Shown: positions 1 to 9,961, numbered from the stretch's first letter. The stretch: DNA of 23,117 bases from an uncultured Collinsella sp. (GCA_900547505.1 URGY01000005.1:1-23117); one strand, 5' to 3'. Numbers and translations are program-made. The notes: generated from the letters alone by a model not told the origin.

Positions 1-47
1 GAGATGCAGCGTAGTCTCGTGGGCTCGGAGATGTGTATAAGAGACAG
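1..47 (+). other. Residual Illumina Nextera i7 adapter (not genomic)
   Basis: Positions 29-47 are the 19-base Tn5 mosaic end AGATGTGTATAAGAGACAG, and 14-28 are the Nextera read-2 tail GTCTCGTGGGCTCGG. Positions 1-5 (GAGAT) match the end of the P7 flow-cell primer, which leaves 6-13 (GCAGCGTA) as an 8-base index. Its reverse complement TACGCTGC is, from memory, the Nextera XT index N721. Genomic sequence therefore begins at 48, inside comM. Any reading frame that starts in this stretch is an artefact. Confidence 0.98.
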
Positions 48-884
48 GATAAGGCCCGCGGTCGAAATGCTGTGATGCGGGCTGCGGAAGGGGCGATGCC
101 CCGCAAGCAGTCCATCGATGTTCTCGCCCAAGACCGAATGGATGCACAGCGCCTCCTGCTGGTCTTCAACGGAAAGCTCAGGCAGGATGCCGGTCATACG
201 GCGCGCAAGCATCGTCTTGCCCGATCCCGGGGACCCGATCATAAGCAAACCGAGCTCACCCGCTGCCGCCAGTGCCATGCCGCGTTTGGCAACCTCCTGC
301 CCCAGCACGTCGGCATAGTCGAGTTCGGGCTCAAAAGTAGCCTCCACACCCTCGGAATCCAGATAATGCCGCGCGGCATCGCCCATGCCATGGGCAAGCT
401 GAGACAAATGATCGATGAATCCGCAATCCACGCCCGCGAGTGGCACATGCTGGTCTGACCTGCCGGCGATAAAAGACAGCCCCATATCGCGCGCCAACAG
501 CTGAAACGCCACCTCGCCCTTGACGGGAAGCACCGTACCGTCCAGACCAAGCTCACCTGCGATAAGGCAGCGATCGAGGTTGTCACGGGGAATCTGCCCA
601 TCGGCCGCCAGAACCGCGATGGCAATCGGCAGGTCAAAACCGCTGCCAGTTTTACGGATATCGCCAGGTGCAAGATTGACCGTAATGCCCGAGCGTGGGA
701 TCTCGAACCCGGCGGAGCGCATCGCACAGCGAATGCGACCACGCGACTCCATCACCTCCATACTCGGGATGCCGAGCATCTGAATGCCCGGAACGCCGCC
801 GGCAAGCGAGACCTCGACCGTGACGTGAATCGCCTCGACGCCGCGGATGCAGGCCGCGTGAACGGCAAACGTCTCGAACGCCAT
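48..884 (-). CDS. comM: ComM/YifB family Mg-chelatase-like AAA+ ATPase, 3' end missing
   Basis: Translation gives 279 residues with no stop, ending where the adapter begins, so the C-terminal part of a protein usually near 500 residues is missing. The N-terminal ~170 residues form the Lon-protease-like (ChlI) domain, with VTVEVSLAGGVPG at 21-33 and ITVNLAPGDI at 67-76. The AAA+ part has Walker A GSPGSGKT at 217-224 and the family signature RPFRSPHHSIS at 264-274. Walker B and the C-terminal domain are lost. ComM homologues are hexameric helicases that promote branch migration during natural transformation; the role here is inferred from family. The ATG overlaps the yraN stop by one base (TGATG), which indicates translational coupling. 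A dprA gene often follows, but lies beyond the contig end. Confidence 0.93.
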
Positions 885-1369
885 CACGACACCTGCCAAT
901 CGAACGCGTTGTACTGATGCTCGATCTCGGCGATATGCCCGCCGCGAATGGTGACACCCACGGCATCGAAGCGAATCGCCTTGAGCGGATAATGCTCCAT
1001 GAGATAGCAACTTGCGATGCGGCGGTAGCGGCGTTGCTTTTGGGCGTCCACGGCCTCCTCGGGAAAGACCCGCGTGGTGCAATCCAGGGCGACGCGTCTG
1101 GTCTTGACCTCGGCCATCACCACGACATCGTCGAGCTCATCGAGCAGCACCAGATCGGCCTCGCCCTCGGTGCAACGATAACCCTGTTCCAGCAAGGTGT
1201 AGCCGCGCTCGTTAAAGTAGTCGATGGTGATCAGCTCGCCCAGCATACCCAGCTCGCGGGGACTGAGCCCCTTGATAAACTCGGGCGTCATCGCCCCGCA
1301 GTCGAGCTCACCGTTTTCCCAACGCTCCTTGAGCTGCTGTGTCTTGCTCTTTTTGCTTGCGGCACTCAT
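884..1369 (-). CDS. yraN: YraN/UPF0102 family endonuclease-like protein
   Basis: 161 residues from an ATG preceded by AAAGGAG, chosen over an in-frame start 30 codons upstream that has no ribosome binding site and gives a non-conserved leader. The core (about residues 45-160) has the UPF0102 Holliday-junction-resolvase-like fold signature: GMLGE, an ERGY motif, then GEADLVLLDE followed by a strand with EVKTR, giving the E-x-D...E-x-K nuclease residues. The family is usually about 120 residues, so the ~45-residue charged N-terminal extension (SKKSKTQQLKERWENGEL) is extra. The exact substrate of the family is not settled. It sits between rnhB and comM, a common actinobacterial order, and is coupled to comM by a one-base overlap. 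Confidence 0.9.
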   Translation of the reverse strand: MSAASKKSKTQQLKERWENGELDCGAMTPEFIKGLSPRELGMLGELITIDYFNERGYTLLEQGYRCTEGEADLVLLDELDDVVVMAEVKTRRVALDCTTRVFPEEAVDAQKQRRYRRIASCYLMEHYPLKAIRFDAVGVTIRGGHIAEIEHQYNAFDWQVS

Positions 1370-1438
1370 GGGGTCTCCTTTCCCGCACACTGCATTGCCC
1401 CGATGATGAGGGCACCTTTCATGCGGGTAAGTACCGGA

Positions 1439-1460
1439 AGCTAACCAAAAGCTGACCAAA
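1439..1460. repeat. Tandem 11-base direct repeat upstream of yraN
   Basis: Two head-to-tail copies of AGCTRACCAAA (1439-1449 and 1450-1460, differing at one base) lie between the rnhB terminator and yraN. On the minus strand they read TTTGGTCAGCT-TTTGGTTAGCT, about 70 bases before the yraN start. The 11-base spacing is close to one helical turn, so a protein-binding site is possible but unproven. I see no convincing -35/-10 pair here. Confidence 0.4.
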
Positions 1461-1467
1461 TGCCGTC

Positions 1468-1509
1468 AAAAAACGGGCCGTACGCAGCAATGTTGATGCA
1501 TACGGCCCG
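1468..1509 (-). terminator. Rho-independent terminator after rnhB
   Basis: The arms 1474-1482 (CGGGCCGTA) and 1501-1509 (TACGGCCCG) pair perfectly and extend inward past one mismatch by three more pairs. On the minus-strand transcript six U residues (1473-1468) follow the stem directly. It ends the rnhB transcript about 50 bases after the stop codon. Confidence 0.9.
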
Positions 1510-1558
1510 CTACCAGCAGGTTTATAAAACCCCAGGGGTCCCTGTCTCCACAATTGAC

Positions 1559-2347
1559 CTAGAAAAGGCGCTCAGTCTGCAGAAAGTTTCCGCAAAAGCT
1601 CACGCGGTGCAGAGGACAAAGTCCGTGTTTGCGAATGGCCTCGATATGCTCGGGGCTCGCATAGCCTTTCGATTCGGCCAGATGGTACTCGGGATACTCG
1701 GCGTCGTACTCGACCATCATCTCGTCACGTGTGACCTTGGCCATAATGGACGCCGCGGCGATACAGGCGATTTTGGCATCGCCCTTCACCACGTCGCGCT
1801 CGTTAGGAACGGCGCCCAAGGGGTTGCCATCCATAAGCACACAATCGGGCTCGAGCCCCGTATCGGCCACGGCGCCCGCGACGGCAGCGCGGATAGCGCG
1901 GGCCATACCCATCTCATCGATATCTGCAGGAGCGATATGGCAAAAGCCGATGGCAGTCGCCACCTCGGCAATCTTCACCGAGAGCAGCTCGCGGCGCGCG
2001 GGCGTGAGCTTTTTGGAATCGTTGATGCCCCAGATGCGCGGCTCCATCGGAAGGCACACGGCGCACACCGTCAAAGGACCGGCCACCGAGCCGCGACCCA
2101 CCTCGTCGACGCCCACGACCACACCGTCACCGCCGAGCTCATGCATCAGCTCATACATGCCGTTGACGCGCTCGCGCTCGGAAAGTTCCTTGGCATGGCG
2201 CTTAAGGGCACGCTCGCAAGCCTTAATCACCTGCTGGCGCGGATCCTCGCGATAATGCTCCACGAGGGCGGGAATCTCCTCAAACGTAGCGCTCGCCAAC
2301 TCACCGGCAACCTGCGATGCCGAAACCGAGCTCGTCATGTTGGCCAT
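1559..2347 (-). CDS. rnhB: Ribonuclease HII
   Basis: 262 residues. RNase HII cleaves the RNA strand of RNA-DNA hybrids and starts removal of single ribonucleotides misincorporated in DNA. The four acidic metal-binding residues are visible: D81 and E82 in GVDEVGRGSVAGP, D173 in LMDGNP and D190 in VKGDAK. The start is the ATG at 2347 because AAGGAGGG lies 6 bases upstream; an ATG six codons earlier would place that site inside the coding region. The ~75 residues before the catalytic core are longer than in many RNase HII proteins and look helical and charged. The gene lies behind the strong rplS terminator, with no clear promoter of its own. Confidence 0.96.
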   Translation of the reverse strand: MANMTSSVSASQVAGELASATFEEIPALVEHYREDPRQQVIKACERALKRHAKELSERERVNGMYELMHELGGDGVVVGVDEVGRGSVAGPLTVCAVCLPMEPRIWGINDSKKLTPARRELLSVKIAEVATAIGFCHIAPADIDEMGMARAIRAAVAGAVADTGLEPDCVLMDGNPLGAVPNERDVVKGDAKIACIAAASIMAKVTRDEMMVEYDAEYPEYHLAESKGYASPEHIEAIRKHGLCPLHRVSFCGNFLQTERLF

Positions 2348-2376
2348 ACCAGGCCCTCCTTGCATGCAAATCAGAT

Positions 2377-2406
2377 AAAAAGAAGGGCCACCCGAAGGTG
2401 ACCCTT
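2377..2406 (-). terminator. Rho-independent terminator after rplS, UUCG loop
   Basis: The arms 2383-2392 and 2397-2406 pair with one C/A mismatch. The minus-strand loop is ACC-UUCG-GGU, a C(UUCG)G tetraloop that is exceptionally stable, followed by CUUUUUAU. It lies between rplS and rnhB. Confidence 0.88.
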
Positions 2407-2440
2407 ACGTCCAAACGAGTGGACAGACGCTGCGATCTTC

Positions 2441-2782
2441 TTAGCGCTTCTCGGGGATGCGAGCAGCCTTGCCCACCTTGTCGCGGAGGTAGTACAGCTT
2501 GGCGCGACGGACGCGACCATGACGAACGACCTCGAGCTTGGCGATCTTGGGGCTGTGAAGCGGGAAGGTACGCTCAACACCGACACCGAAGGACATCTTG
2601 CGGACGGTGAAGGTCTCGCGGGCACCGGCGCCGGCCATGCGGATGACGTCGCCCTGGAAGACCTGGATGCGCTCGCGGTCGCCTTCCTTAATGCGGTAGT
2701 GAACCTTGACGTTGTCGGCGACGCGAACCTGAGGAATGTCCTCGCGGATCTGCTGACGCTCGATTGCGCGGATGTAATCCAT
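2441..2782 (-). CDS. rplS: 50S ribosomal protein bL19
   Basis: 113 residues, the usual size, beginning [13 protein letters not shown]. It is a large-subunit protein at the 30S-50S interface. Family landmarks visible are the [14 protein letters not shown] strand ([20 protein letters not shown]), the [20 protein letters not shown] segment and the basic C-terminus [20 protein letters not shown]. The ATG at 2782 is preferred to a TTG two codons upstream because AAGGAA lies 6-7 bases before it. The gene is monocistronic by signal content: its own promoter (2852-2879) and terminator (2377-2406). That differs from the many genomes in which rplS is cotranscribed directly after trmD. Confidence 0.98.
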   Translation of the reverse strand: MDYIRAIERQQIREDIPQVRVADNVKVHYRIKEGDRERIQVFQGDVIRMAGAGARETFTVRKMSFGVGVERTFPLHSPKIAKLEVVRHGRVRRAKLYYLRDKVGKAARIPEKR

Positions 2783-2806
2783 GTGCAATTCCTTACTCTT
2801 CTAGAG

Positions 2807-2830
2807 GTGCCGTACCACCTTGGCCGGCAC
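2807..2830 (-). promoter_or_regulatory. Hairpin in the rplS leader
   Basis: GTGCCG (2825-2830 read on the minus strand) pairs perfectly with CGGCAC (2812-2807) across a 12-base loop that can form a short inner GCC/GGU stem. It lies within the ~65-base leader between the predicted promoter and the rplS ribosome binding site. Ribosomal protein leaders are often autoregulatory and an L19 leader family is known in Firmicutes; homology to it is not established here. Confidence 0.4.
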
Positions 2831-2851
2831 GTAGTTGAACAAACGTATTCG

Positions 2852-2879
2852 AGTATACACGCGCGGGTTTCTGCTGCAA
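2852..2879 (-). promoter_or_regulatory. Predicted sigma-70-type promoter of rplS
   Basis: On the minus strand TTGCAG (2879-2874) and TATACT (2857-2852) are separated by 16 bases. The predicted start of transcription is about 65 bases before the rplS ATG. The rpsP promoter has nearly the same -35 and the same spacing. Confidence 0.7.
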
Positions 2880-2920
2880 GAACAATTTTTTACGCAGACA
2901 AAAAGACAAAACCAGCACAT

Positions 2921-2954
2921 GAATAACCGCCCGTCTCACGAATGAGACGGGCGG
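2921..2954 (-). terminator. Terminator hairpin after ppdK
   Basis: A perfect 12-base-pair stem (2927-2938 with 2943-2954) closes a four-base loop, UUCG on the minus strand. It is followed there by UUAUUC, a weak U-tract. It begins about 40 bases after the ppdK stop, and separates ppdK from the rplS promoter. Confidence 0.75.
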
Positions 2955-2992
2955 CATGAAGGGGGCTACGCTAGGCGTCTAAACCCAAAACG

Positions 2993-5743
<2,751 letters not shown>

Positions 5744-5759
5744 GATACTTCCCCTTCCA

Positions 5760-5773
5760 TGCGCTTACGCGCA
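5760..5773 (-). promoter_or_regulatory. GNRA-tetraloop hairpin before the ppdK ribosome binding site
   Basis: On the minus strand TGCGC-GTAA-GCGCA forms five perfect pairs closed by a GUAA (GNRA) loop, and can extend outward by C-G and two wobble pairs. It ends a few bases before the GGAAGGGG of ppdK. The same 14 bases occur at 6929-6942 in the same position before the regulator gene. Confidence 0.55.
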
Positions 5774-5818
5774 CGACCGTGGTAACGAATCGACCCGCCA
5801 GATGCGGGCCGTGAGGGA

Positions 5819-5847
5819 ACTATACGGCGGGTTTTGAGCGGGCTTAA
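5819..5847 (-). promoter_or_regulatory. Predicted ppdK promoter
   Basis: The -10 TATAGT (5824-5819) is strong; the -35 candidate TTAAGC (5847-5842) at 17 bases spacing is weak, which fits a promoter needing an activator. The resulting leader is about 70 bases and would contain a small CCCGC/GCGGG hairpin (5794-5808) and the GNRA hairpin at 5760-5773. Confidence 0.5.
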
Positions 5848-5865
5848 GCAGAGGATGCGCGGTTT

Positions 5866-5957
5866 GGTAAACGTGCTAAAACTGGCGGTAAACGGTAGGT
5901 AAAGGTGGTTACCTTATGAAGAGACCACTTCAACAAACTTGCAGGTCAAATGCAAGT
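5866..5957. promoter_or_regulatory. Possible operator cluster upstream of ppdK
   Basis: Just upstream of the predicted ppdK -35 there are two exact copies of GGTAAACG (5866-5873, 5887-5894), a close relative GGTAAAGG (5898-5905) whose first five bases pair with TTACC at 5909-5913, and a perfect seven-base palindrome ACTTGCA-N7-TGCAAGT (5937-5957). The whole gap 5744-6039 contains no gene. The repeats suggest transcription factor sites for carbon or energy control, but no known consensus was recognised. Confidence 0.4.
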
Positions 5958-5996
5958 AATTTGCTAAATCGCTTTACCATTATCGTGCATTATTTT

Positions 5997-6033
5997 TAGT
6001 TAGTCTTTTTAGACGGGGCTTTTTAGCTACCCC
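5997..6033 (-). repeat. Possible dispersed intergenic repeat, copy A
   Basis: Reading the minus strand from 6033, the sequence GGGGTAGCTAAAAAGCCCCG then TCTAAAAAGACTAACTA follows the stop of the dikinase regulator. It aligns with copy B at 14065-14098 through GGGTAGCTAAA, CCCCGTCT and a purine-rich/CTA tail. GTCT-AAAA-AGAC can form a small hairpin. It may also take part in terminating the upstream transcript, but no good U-tract follows. Confidence 0.4.
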
Positions 6034-6039
6034 AATAAG

Positions 6040-6915
6040 CTAGCTTTGTTGGGCTCGACGGGCGGCGCGGCGGGCGCGGGCTTCTTGGATTTCCTCCAAG
6101 TGGCTGATGATCTCGGAGGCGCTCTCCTCGATGGCCTTGCCGTCGGTACGTACCACAAAGCAGCCTAGGCGCTTCATGAGCGCACGGGCTTCCTCGAGCT
6201 CGCTGTGCACACTCTCGGGCTCGGCATAGGAGCCGGCAACGGCACGAGCGTAGTCATCGTCCAAGCGGCTATCGCGAATTTCGGAAATCACATCGACGGT
6301 CGAAATCAGGCCGAACAGGCGCATCGGGTCGACCTCGTAAATCGACTTCGGCGGCTCCATGCCGTGCGCCAGAGGGACGTTGGCAACCTTGTAACCTTGA
6401 TAGGCCAGATACATCGACAGCGGCGTCTTGGACGTGCGCGATACGCCCAGCAGCACGATATCGGCACCCGACAGATCGTCGCAACCGCGCCCGTCGTCGT
6501 GCTCAACAAAATACTCCATGGCCTCGATACGATGGAAATAGCGGTCATCGGTTTTGTGAATCACGCCCGCGACGCCCCTGGGCGGCACACCGATGAGCGA
6601 CGACAGCACGGCGAGCGTCGGGCCGATCAGGTCGACCGAGCGGATATGCAGCATACCCAGGTAATCGAGCACGCGGGCGCGAAGCGCCGGATCGACAATG
6701 GTATGGAACACGGCAATATCGCGATGGTCTGCATCGACACGCGGACCCACAAACGATTTAACCTGCTCCACCGAGTTCACCTTGGGCAGGCGCAAGAGAT
6801 GAAAAGCCCCTTCATCAAATTGCCCGGACGCCGCAAGCACCACCTCACAAGCGGTATCGCCGAGCGAGTCGGAGATAACGATAACGGTGGGACGAGCGGT
6901 GACCGGGCAATCCAT
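6040..6915 (-). CDS. yqfL: Pyruvate, phosphate dikinase regulatory protein (bifunctional kinase/pyrophosphorylase)
   Basis: 291 residues of the DUF299 family. These proteins inactivate the dikinase by ADP-dependent phosphorylation of the threonine next to its catalytic histidine and reactivate it by phosphate-dependent, pyrophosphate-forming dephosphorylation. The N-terminus VIVISDSLGDTA (11-22), the nucleotide loop GVSRTSKTPLS (157-167) and the NVPLAHGMEPP region (179-189) are family marks. Members also regulate PEP synthase; adjacency to ppdK makes the dikinase the expected target, and that enzyme has the needed T476. The ATG at 6915 has AAGGAG 6 bases upstream. The gene follows glyS by 34 bases, presumably in one transcript, with a conserved hairpin in that gap. 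The basic C-terminal tail (ARARRAARRAQQS) is an unremarkable extension. Confidence 0.95.
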   Translation of the reverse strand: MDCPVTARPTVIVISDSLGDTACEVVLAASGQFDEGAFHLLRLPKVNSVEQVKSFVGPRVDADHRDIAVFHTIVDPALRARVLDYLGMLHIRSVDLIGPTLAVLSSLIGVPPRGVAGVIHKTDDRYFHRIEAMEYFVEHDDGRGCDDLSGADIVLLGVSRTSKTPLSMYLAYQGYKVANVPLAHGMEPPKSIYEVDPMRLFGLISTVDVISEIRDSRLDDDYARAVAGSYAEPESVHSELEEARALMKRLGCFVVRTDGKAIEESASEIISHLEEIQEARARRAARRAQQS

Positions 6916-6928
6916 GCGGAGCTCCTTT

Positions 6929-6942
6929 TGCGCTTACGCGCA
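6929..6942 (-). promoter_or_regulatory. GNRA-tetraloop hairpin before the dikinase regulator's ribosome binding site
   Basis: The minus strand reads TGCGC-GTAA-GCGCA, identical over 14 bases to the element before ppdK, and runs straight into AAAGGAG, the ribosome binding site. It occupies much of the 34-base gap between glyS and this gene. A stable hairpin touching the binding site could tune initiation or mark an RNA processing or protein binding site; this is inference. Confidence 0.55.
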
Positions 6943-6949
6943 GGCTGGC

Positions 6950-9046
6950 TTACTTTTTGCGGGCAAGCTCACCGATGTTGGCGATGCCGGAGAAAACGAC
7001 CTCGAAGCGGTTGAGCAGCTTAAGGCGATTATCGCGGAGCTGCTCGTCCTTGTCCATGACCATAACCTCATCGAAGAAACGGTCGATGGGCGCGCGCAGG
7101 GCGGCGAGGGCAGCAAATGCGGCCGGGTAGTCCTCGGCAGCAAGGGCGGCATCGACGGCGGCCTGAGCAGCCTCGGAGGCGTCGGCGAGCGCGAGCTCGG
7201 CCTCGCCCATCAGGCTGCGGTTGTACTCCGCACCCAGCTCGGGCTTGGAGATGTGCGCGGCACGGGCATAGGCGGTAGCCAGGTTGTCGAAGGTCTCGGC
7301 ATCGTTCTTGCGAGCCTCGTCGAGCGCAGCGCAGCGGGCGAAGAAGACGGACGGGGCGATGATGTGCACCGCGGAGACGGCGGCAACGGTATCGGCCGGG
7401 ATCTTTTCGTCGCGGGCCATGCTCACCAGGCGGCCATGGAAGAAGTCGCGAACCTGCTGAGCGACCTCGGCGGCGTCGAACTCAATGCCCTGCTCACTGT
7501 AGAGCTCGAGGGCGAAGTCGATGAGCGACGTGGGGTCGATCGGCAGGCGGTCGCGCAGGATGTTGATGATGCCGATAGCGGCACGACGCAGCGCGTAGGG
7601 GTCGGAGGAGCCAGTCGGGGGCTCGCCAATGGCAAAGATACCGGCGATGGTATCGAGCTTGTCGGCACAGGCCACGATGCAGCCAGCGGTGCCCTCGGGC
7701 AGCTCGTCACCGGCAAAGCGGGGACGATAATGATCGCGAATGGCGTGGGCGACCTCGTCGTTCTCCCCCATCGCGCAGGCGTAGTAACCGCCCATCACAC
7801 CCTGCTGGCTCGTGAACTCGACAACGGCGTTGGACACCAGGTCTGCCTTACACAGGTGCGCGGCGCGAGCAGCGTCGGCGGCAAGATGAGCGCCCAGATG
7901 GGCCTCACGGGCAATAGCGAGCGCGAGCTGCTCGATGCGCTCGGACTTGGAGAGCACGCTACCGAGCTTCTCCTGGAAGGCCACCTTGGCCAGACGCTCA
8001 CGGAACTCGTCGAGGGAGATCTTCAGGTCCTCCTCGTAGAAGAACTTTGCGTCGTCCAGACGGGCGCGCACGACGCGCTCGTTGCCGTCGATCACGCGCT
8101 CGGCGTTCTCGGGCTTGCTGTTGGAGACGACCACGAACTCACGCGTGAGCTTGCCCTCGCCGTCATAGATCGGGAAGTAACGCTGGTTGGTGAGCATGGA
8201 CTCGCAGATGATCTCGTGCGGGACCTTGAGGAACTCCTCATCGAAGGTACCGACGAGCACCGTCGGCCACTCGCAGAGGTTAATGACCTCCTCGAAGACC
8301 TTCTTGGGCGTGTCGACATGACAGCCGGGGCGAGCGGCCTCGACCTCGGCGATGCCGGCAAGGATGGCCTCGCGACGACGCTCGGCAGAAAGCACGCCGG
8401 CGTCCTCGAGCACCTGCTCATAAACAGCGGGGCTGGCAACAACATGGTCGCCAGGGCCAAGTACGCGATGACCGCGCGTGGTGTTGCCGCTCGTCACGTC
8501 GGCAAACGACACGGGCACAACATCCTCGCCCAAAAGGCAGCAGATCCAGCGGACCGGACGAACAAAGGTCGCATGCTCGTGACCCCAGCGCTGGCTGCGG
8601 TAGTTGGGCCACTGCAGGCCGGCGATGGTCTTCTCGCACAGAGCGGTCAGAATCGGCGTAGCCGGTGCGGAGGGAATGTTCTTCTCGGCGAACACATACT
8701 CGCGACCGTCAGTGTCCTCGCGACGGACCAGGTCCTCGGCAGCCACACCGCACTTGCGGGCAAAGCCCTGGGCGGCCTTGGTGGCGTTACCGTCAGCGTC
8801 GAAGGCAATGTTGGCCGCGGGGCCACGCTTGACCTCGTGAACCTCGTCGGTCGCGGTGGCGACATCGGCAACGAGTGCAGCCAGGCGGCGCGGGCTCGAG
8901 ATCACGCGGACCTCGCCGTGGGCCAGACCGGCCTCGTCGAGACCCTTGGCGATCATGGTGCCAAGCTGCTTGACGGCATTGTTCAGCGGTGCAGAGGGCA
9001 TTTCCTCCGTACCGATCTCAAACAGGAAATCCTTAGCGTCTGCCAT
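6950..9046 (-). CDS. glyS: Glycine--tRNA ligase, beta subunit
   Basis: 698 residues, the normal size for the beta chain of the bacterial alpha2-beta2 glycyl-tRNA synthetase, which binds tRNA(Gly) while the alpha chain carries catalysis. The N-terminus FLFEIGTEEMPSA (7-19) is the beta-subunit signature, followed by SSPRRLA and KRGPA; the middle has GENDEVAHAIRDHY and the SSDPYALRRAAIGI motif, and the C-terminal anticodon-binding region ends with FFDEVMVMDKDEQLRDNRL. The ATG lies 3 bases after the glyQ stop with GAGGTGG upstream, so the two subunits are coupled. The regulator gene for ppdK follows downstream. Confidence 0.98.
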   Translation of the reverse strand: MADAKDFLFEIGTEEMPSAPLNNAVKQLGTMIAKGLDEAGLAHGEVRVISSPRRLAALVADVATATDEVHEVKRGPAANIAFDADGNATKAAQGFARKCGVAAEDLVRREDTDGREYVFAEKNIPSAPATPILTALCEKTIAGLQWPNYRSQRWGHEHATFVRPVRWICCLLGEDVVPVSFADVTSGNTTRGHRVLGPGDHVVASPAVYEQVLEDAGVLSAERRREAILAGIAEVEAARPGCHVDTPKKVFEEVINLCEWPTVLVGTFDEEFLKVPHEIICESMLTNQRYFPIYDGEGKLTREFVVVSNSKPENAERVIDGNERVVRARLDDAKFFYEEDLKISLDEFRERLAKVAFQEKLGSVLSKSERIEQLALAIAREAHLGAHLAADAARAAHLCKADLVSNAVVEFTSQQGVMGGYYACAMGENDEVAHAIRDHYRPRFAGDELPEGTAGCIVACADKLDTIAGIFAIGEPPTGSSDPYALRRAAIGIINILRDRLPIDPTSLIDFALELYSEQGIEFDAAEVAQQVRDFFHGRLVSMARDEKIPADTVAAVSAVHIIAPSVFFARCAALDEARKNDAETFDNLATAYARAAHISKPELGAEYNRSLMGEAELALADASEAAQAAVDAALAAEDYPAAFAALAALRAPIDRFFDEVMVMDKDEQLRDNRLKLLNRFEVVFSGIANIGELARKK

Positions 9047-9049
9047 GGC

Positions 9050-9961
9050 TTACGCCACCTCGCCTTCCTGGTCGGCATTCTCGTTGACTCCGGCGACCTC
9101 GGCCATGTAGGCCTCGCAGCACGCCTTGGCGACGGCGCGGACGCGCAGGATGTAGTTGGCGCGCTCGACTGCGGACAGCGCACCGCGGGCATCGAGCAGG
9201 TTGAAGGCGTGGCTGCACTTCATGACGCAGTCGTACGCCGGCAGCGGCAGCTTTCGCTCCAGGCAGGAATGGCACTCGGCCTCGTAGTCGTCAAACTTCT
9301 GACGCATCATCTCGACGTTGGCGACCTCAAAGTTGTAGGCGCTGAACTCGCGCTCGTTCTCGAGGAACACGTCGCCATAGGTCATGGGCGTGCCGTCGGG
9401 CAGGTAGCTCCACACCAGGTCGTAGACGGAGTTGACGCCCTGCGCATACATGGCGATGCGCTCCAGGCCATAGGTGATCTCGACAGGCACGGGGTCGACC
9501 TCGATGCCGCCCACCTGCTGGAAGTACGTAAACTGCGTGACCTCCATGCCGTTGAGCCAGACCTCCCAGCCAAGACCCCAGGCGCCGAGCGTCGGGCTCT
9601 CCCAGTCGTCCTCGACAAAGCGGACGTCATGGTCGTTGGGGTCCAGACCGATAGCGGCAAGAGACCCCAGGTAAAGCTCCTGGGCGTTGACCGGCGAGGG
9701 CTTGATGAGCACCTGGAACTGATAGTAGTGCTGCATGCGGTTGGGGTTCTCGCCGTAGCGGCCGTCGGCGGGACGGCGGCAGGGCTGCGCATAGCAGGTG
9801 CGCCACTCGGCGGGACCGAGCGAGCGCAGCGTGGTCGCGGTATGGAAGGTACCGGCACCGACCTCGGAGTCATAGGGCTGCATAATGACGCAGCCCTGCT
9901 CGCCCCAGTACTGCTGGAGGCGCAGGATGATGTCTTGGAAGGAAAGCGATGAAGCGTTCAT
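9050..9961 (-). CDS. glyQ: Glycine--tRNA ligase, alpha subunit
   Basis: 303 residues, normal for the class II catalytic alpha chain. The start [18 protein letters not shown], then [25 protein letters not shown]-like [18 protein letters not shown], and [18 protein letters not shown] are all signature blocks. The ATG at 9961 has AGAGG close upstream. In the 59 bases between lepB and glyQ there is a TATAGT (-10 like, 10010-10015) without a good -35, so glyQS may be read from the trmD-lepB transcript, a weak internal promoter, or both. No T-box leader fits in this gap, although T-boxes commonly precede synthetase genes in Firmicutes. Confidence 0.98.
   Translation of the reverse strand: MNASSLSFQDIILRLQQYWGEQGCVIMQPYDSEVGAGTFHTATTLRSLGPAEWRTCYAQPCRRPADGRYGENPNRMQHYYQFQVLIKPSPVNAQELYLGSLAAIGLDPNDHDVRFVEDDWESPTLGAWGLGWEVWLNGMEVTQFTYFQQVGGIEVDPVPVEITYGLERIAMYAQGVNSVYDLVWSYLPDGTPMTYGDVFLENEREFSAYNFEVANVEMMRQKFDDYEAECHSCLERKLPLPAYDCVMKCSHAFNLLDARGALSAVERANYILRVRAVAKACCEAYMAEVAGVNENADQEGEVA

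Noticed and set aside
33..458. A plus-strand frame starting at position 33
   Set aside because: Its start lies in the sequencing adapter and it is antisense to comM.
239..966. Minus-strand frames of 167 and 104 codons in the comM region
   Set aside because: They are out-of-frame shadows of comM; the true frame is open from 884 to the adapter and has Walker A and other family motifs.
1460..2401. A 313-codon plus-strand frame opposite rnhB
   Set aside because: His/Ala-rich, low similarity to anything recognised, runs through the rnhB terminator, and rnhB itself is complete.
5744..6039. A small gene or structured RNA gene in the gap before ppdK
   Set aside because: No open frame with a ribosome binding site is seen; the repeats and palindrome fit a control region better than a transcript.
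6887..9952. A 1021-codon open frame on the plus strand opposite glyQ, glyS and the start of the regulator gene
   Set aside because: It mirrors real genes with strong codon bias: avoidance of TTA, CTA and TCA codons removes stops from the antisense frame. The translation is Gly/Leu/Val/Ala-rich without any recognisable domain.
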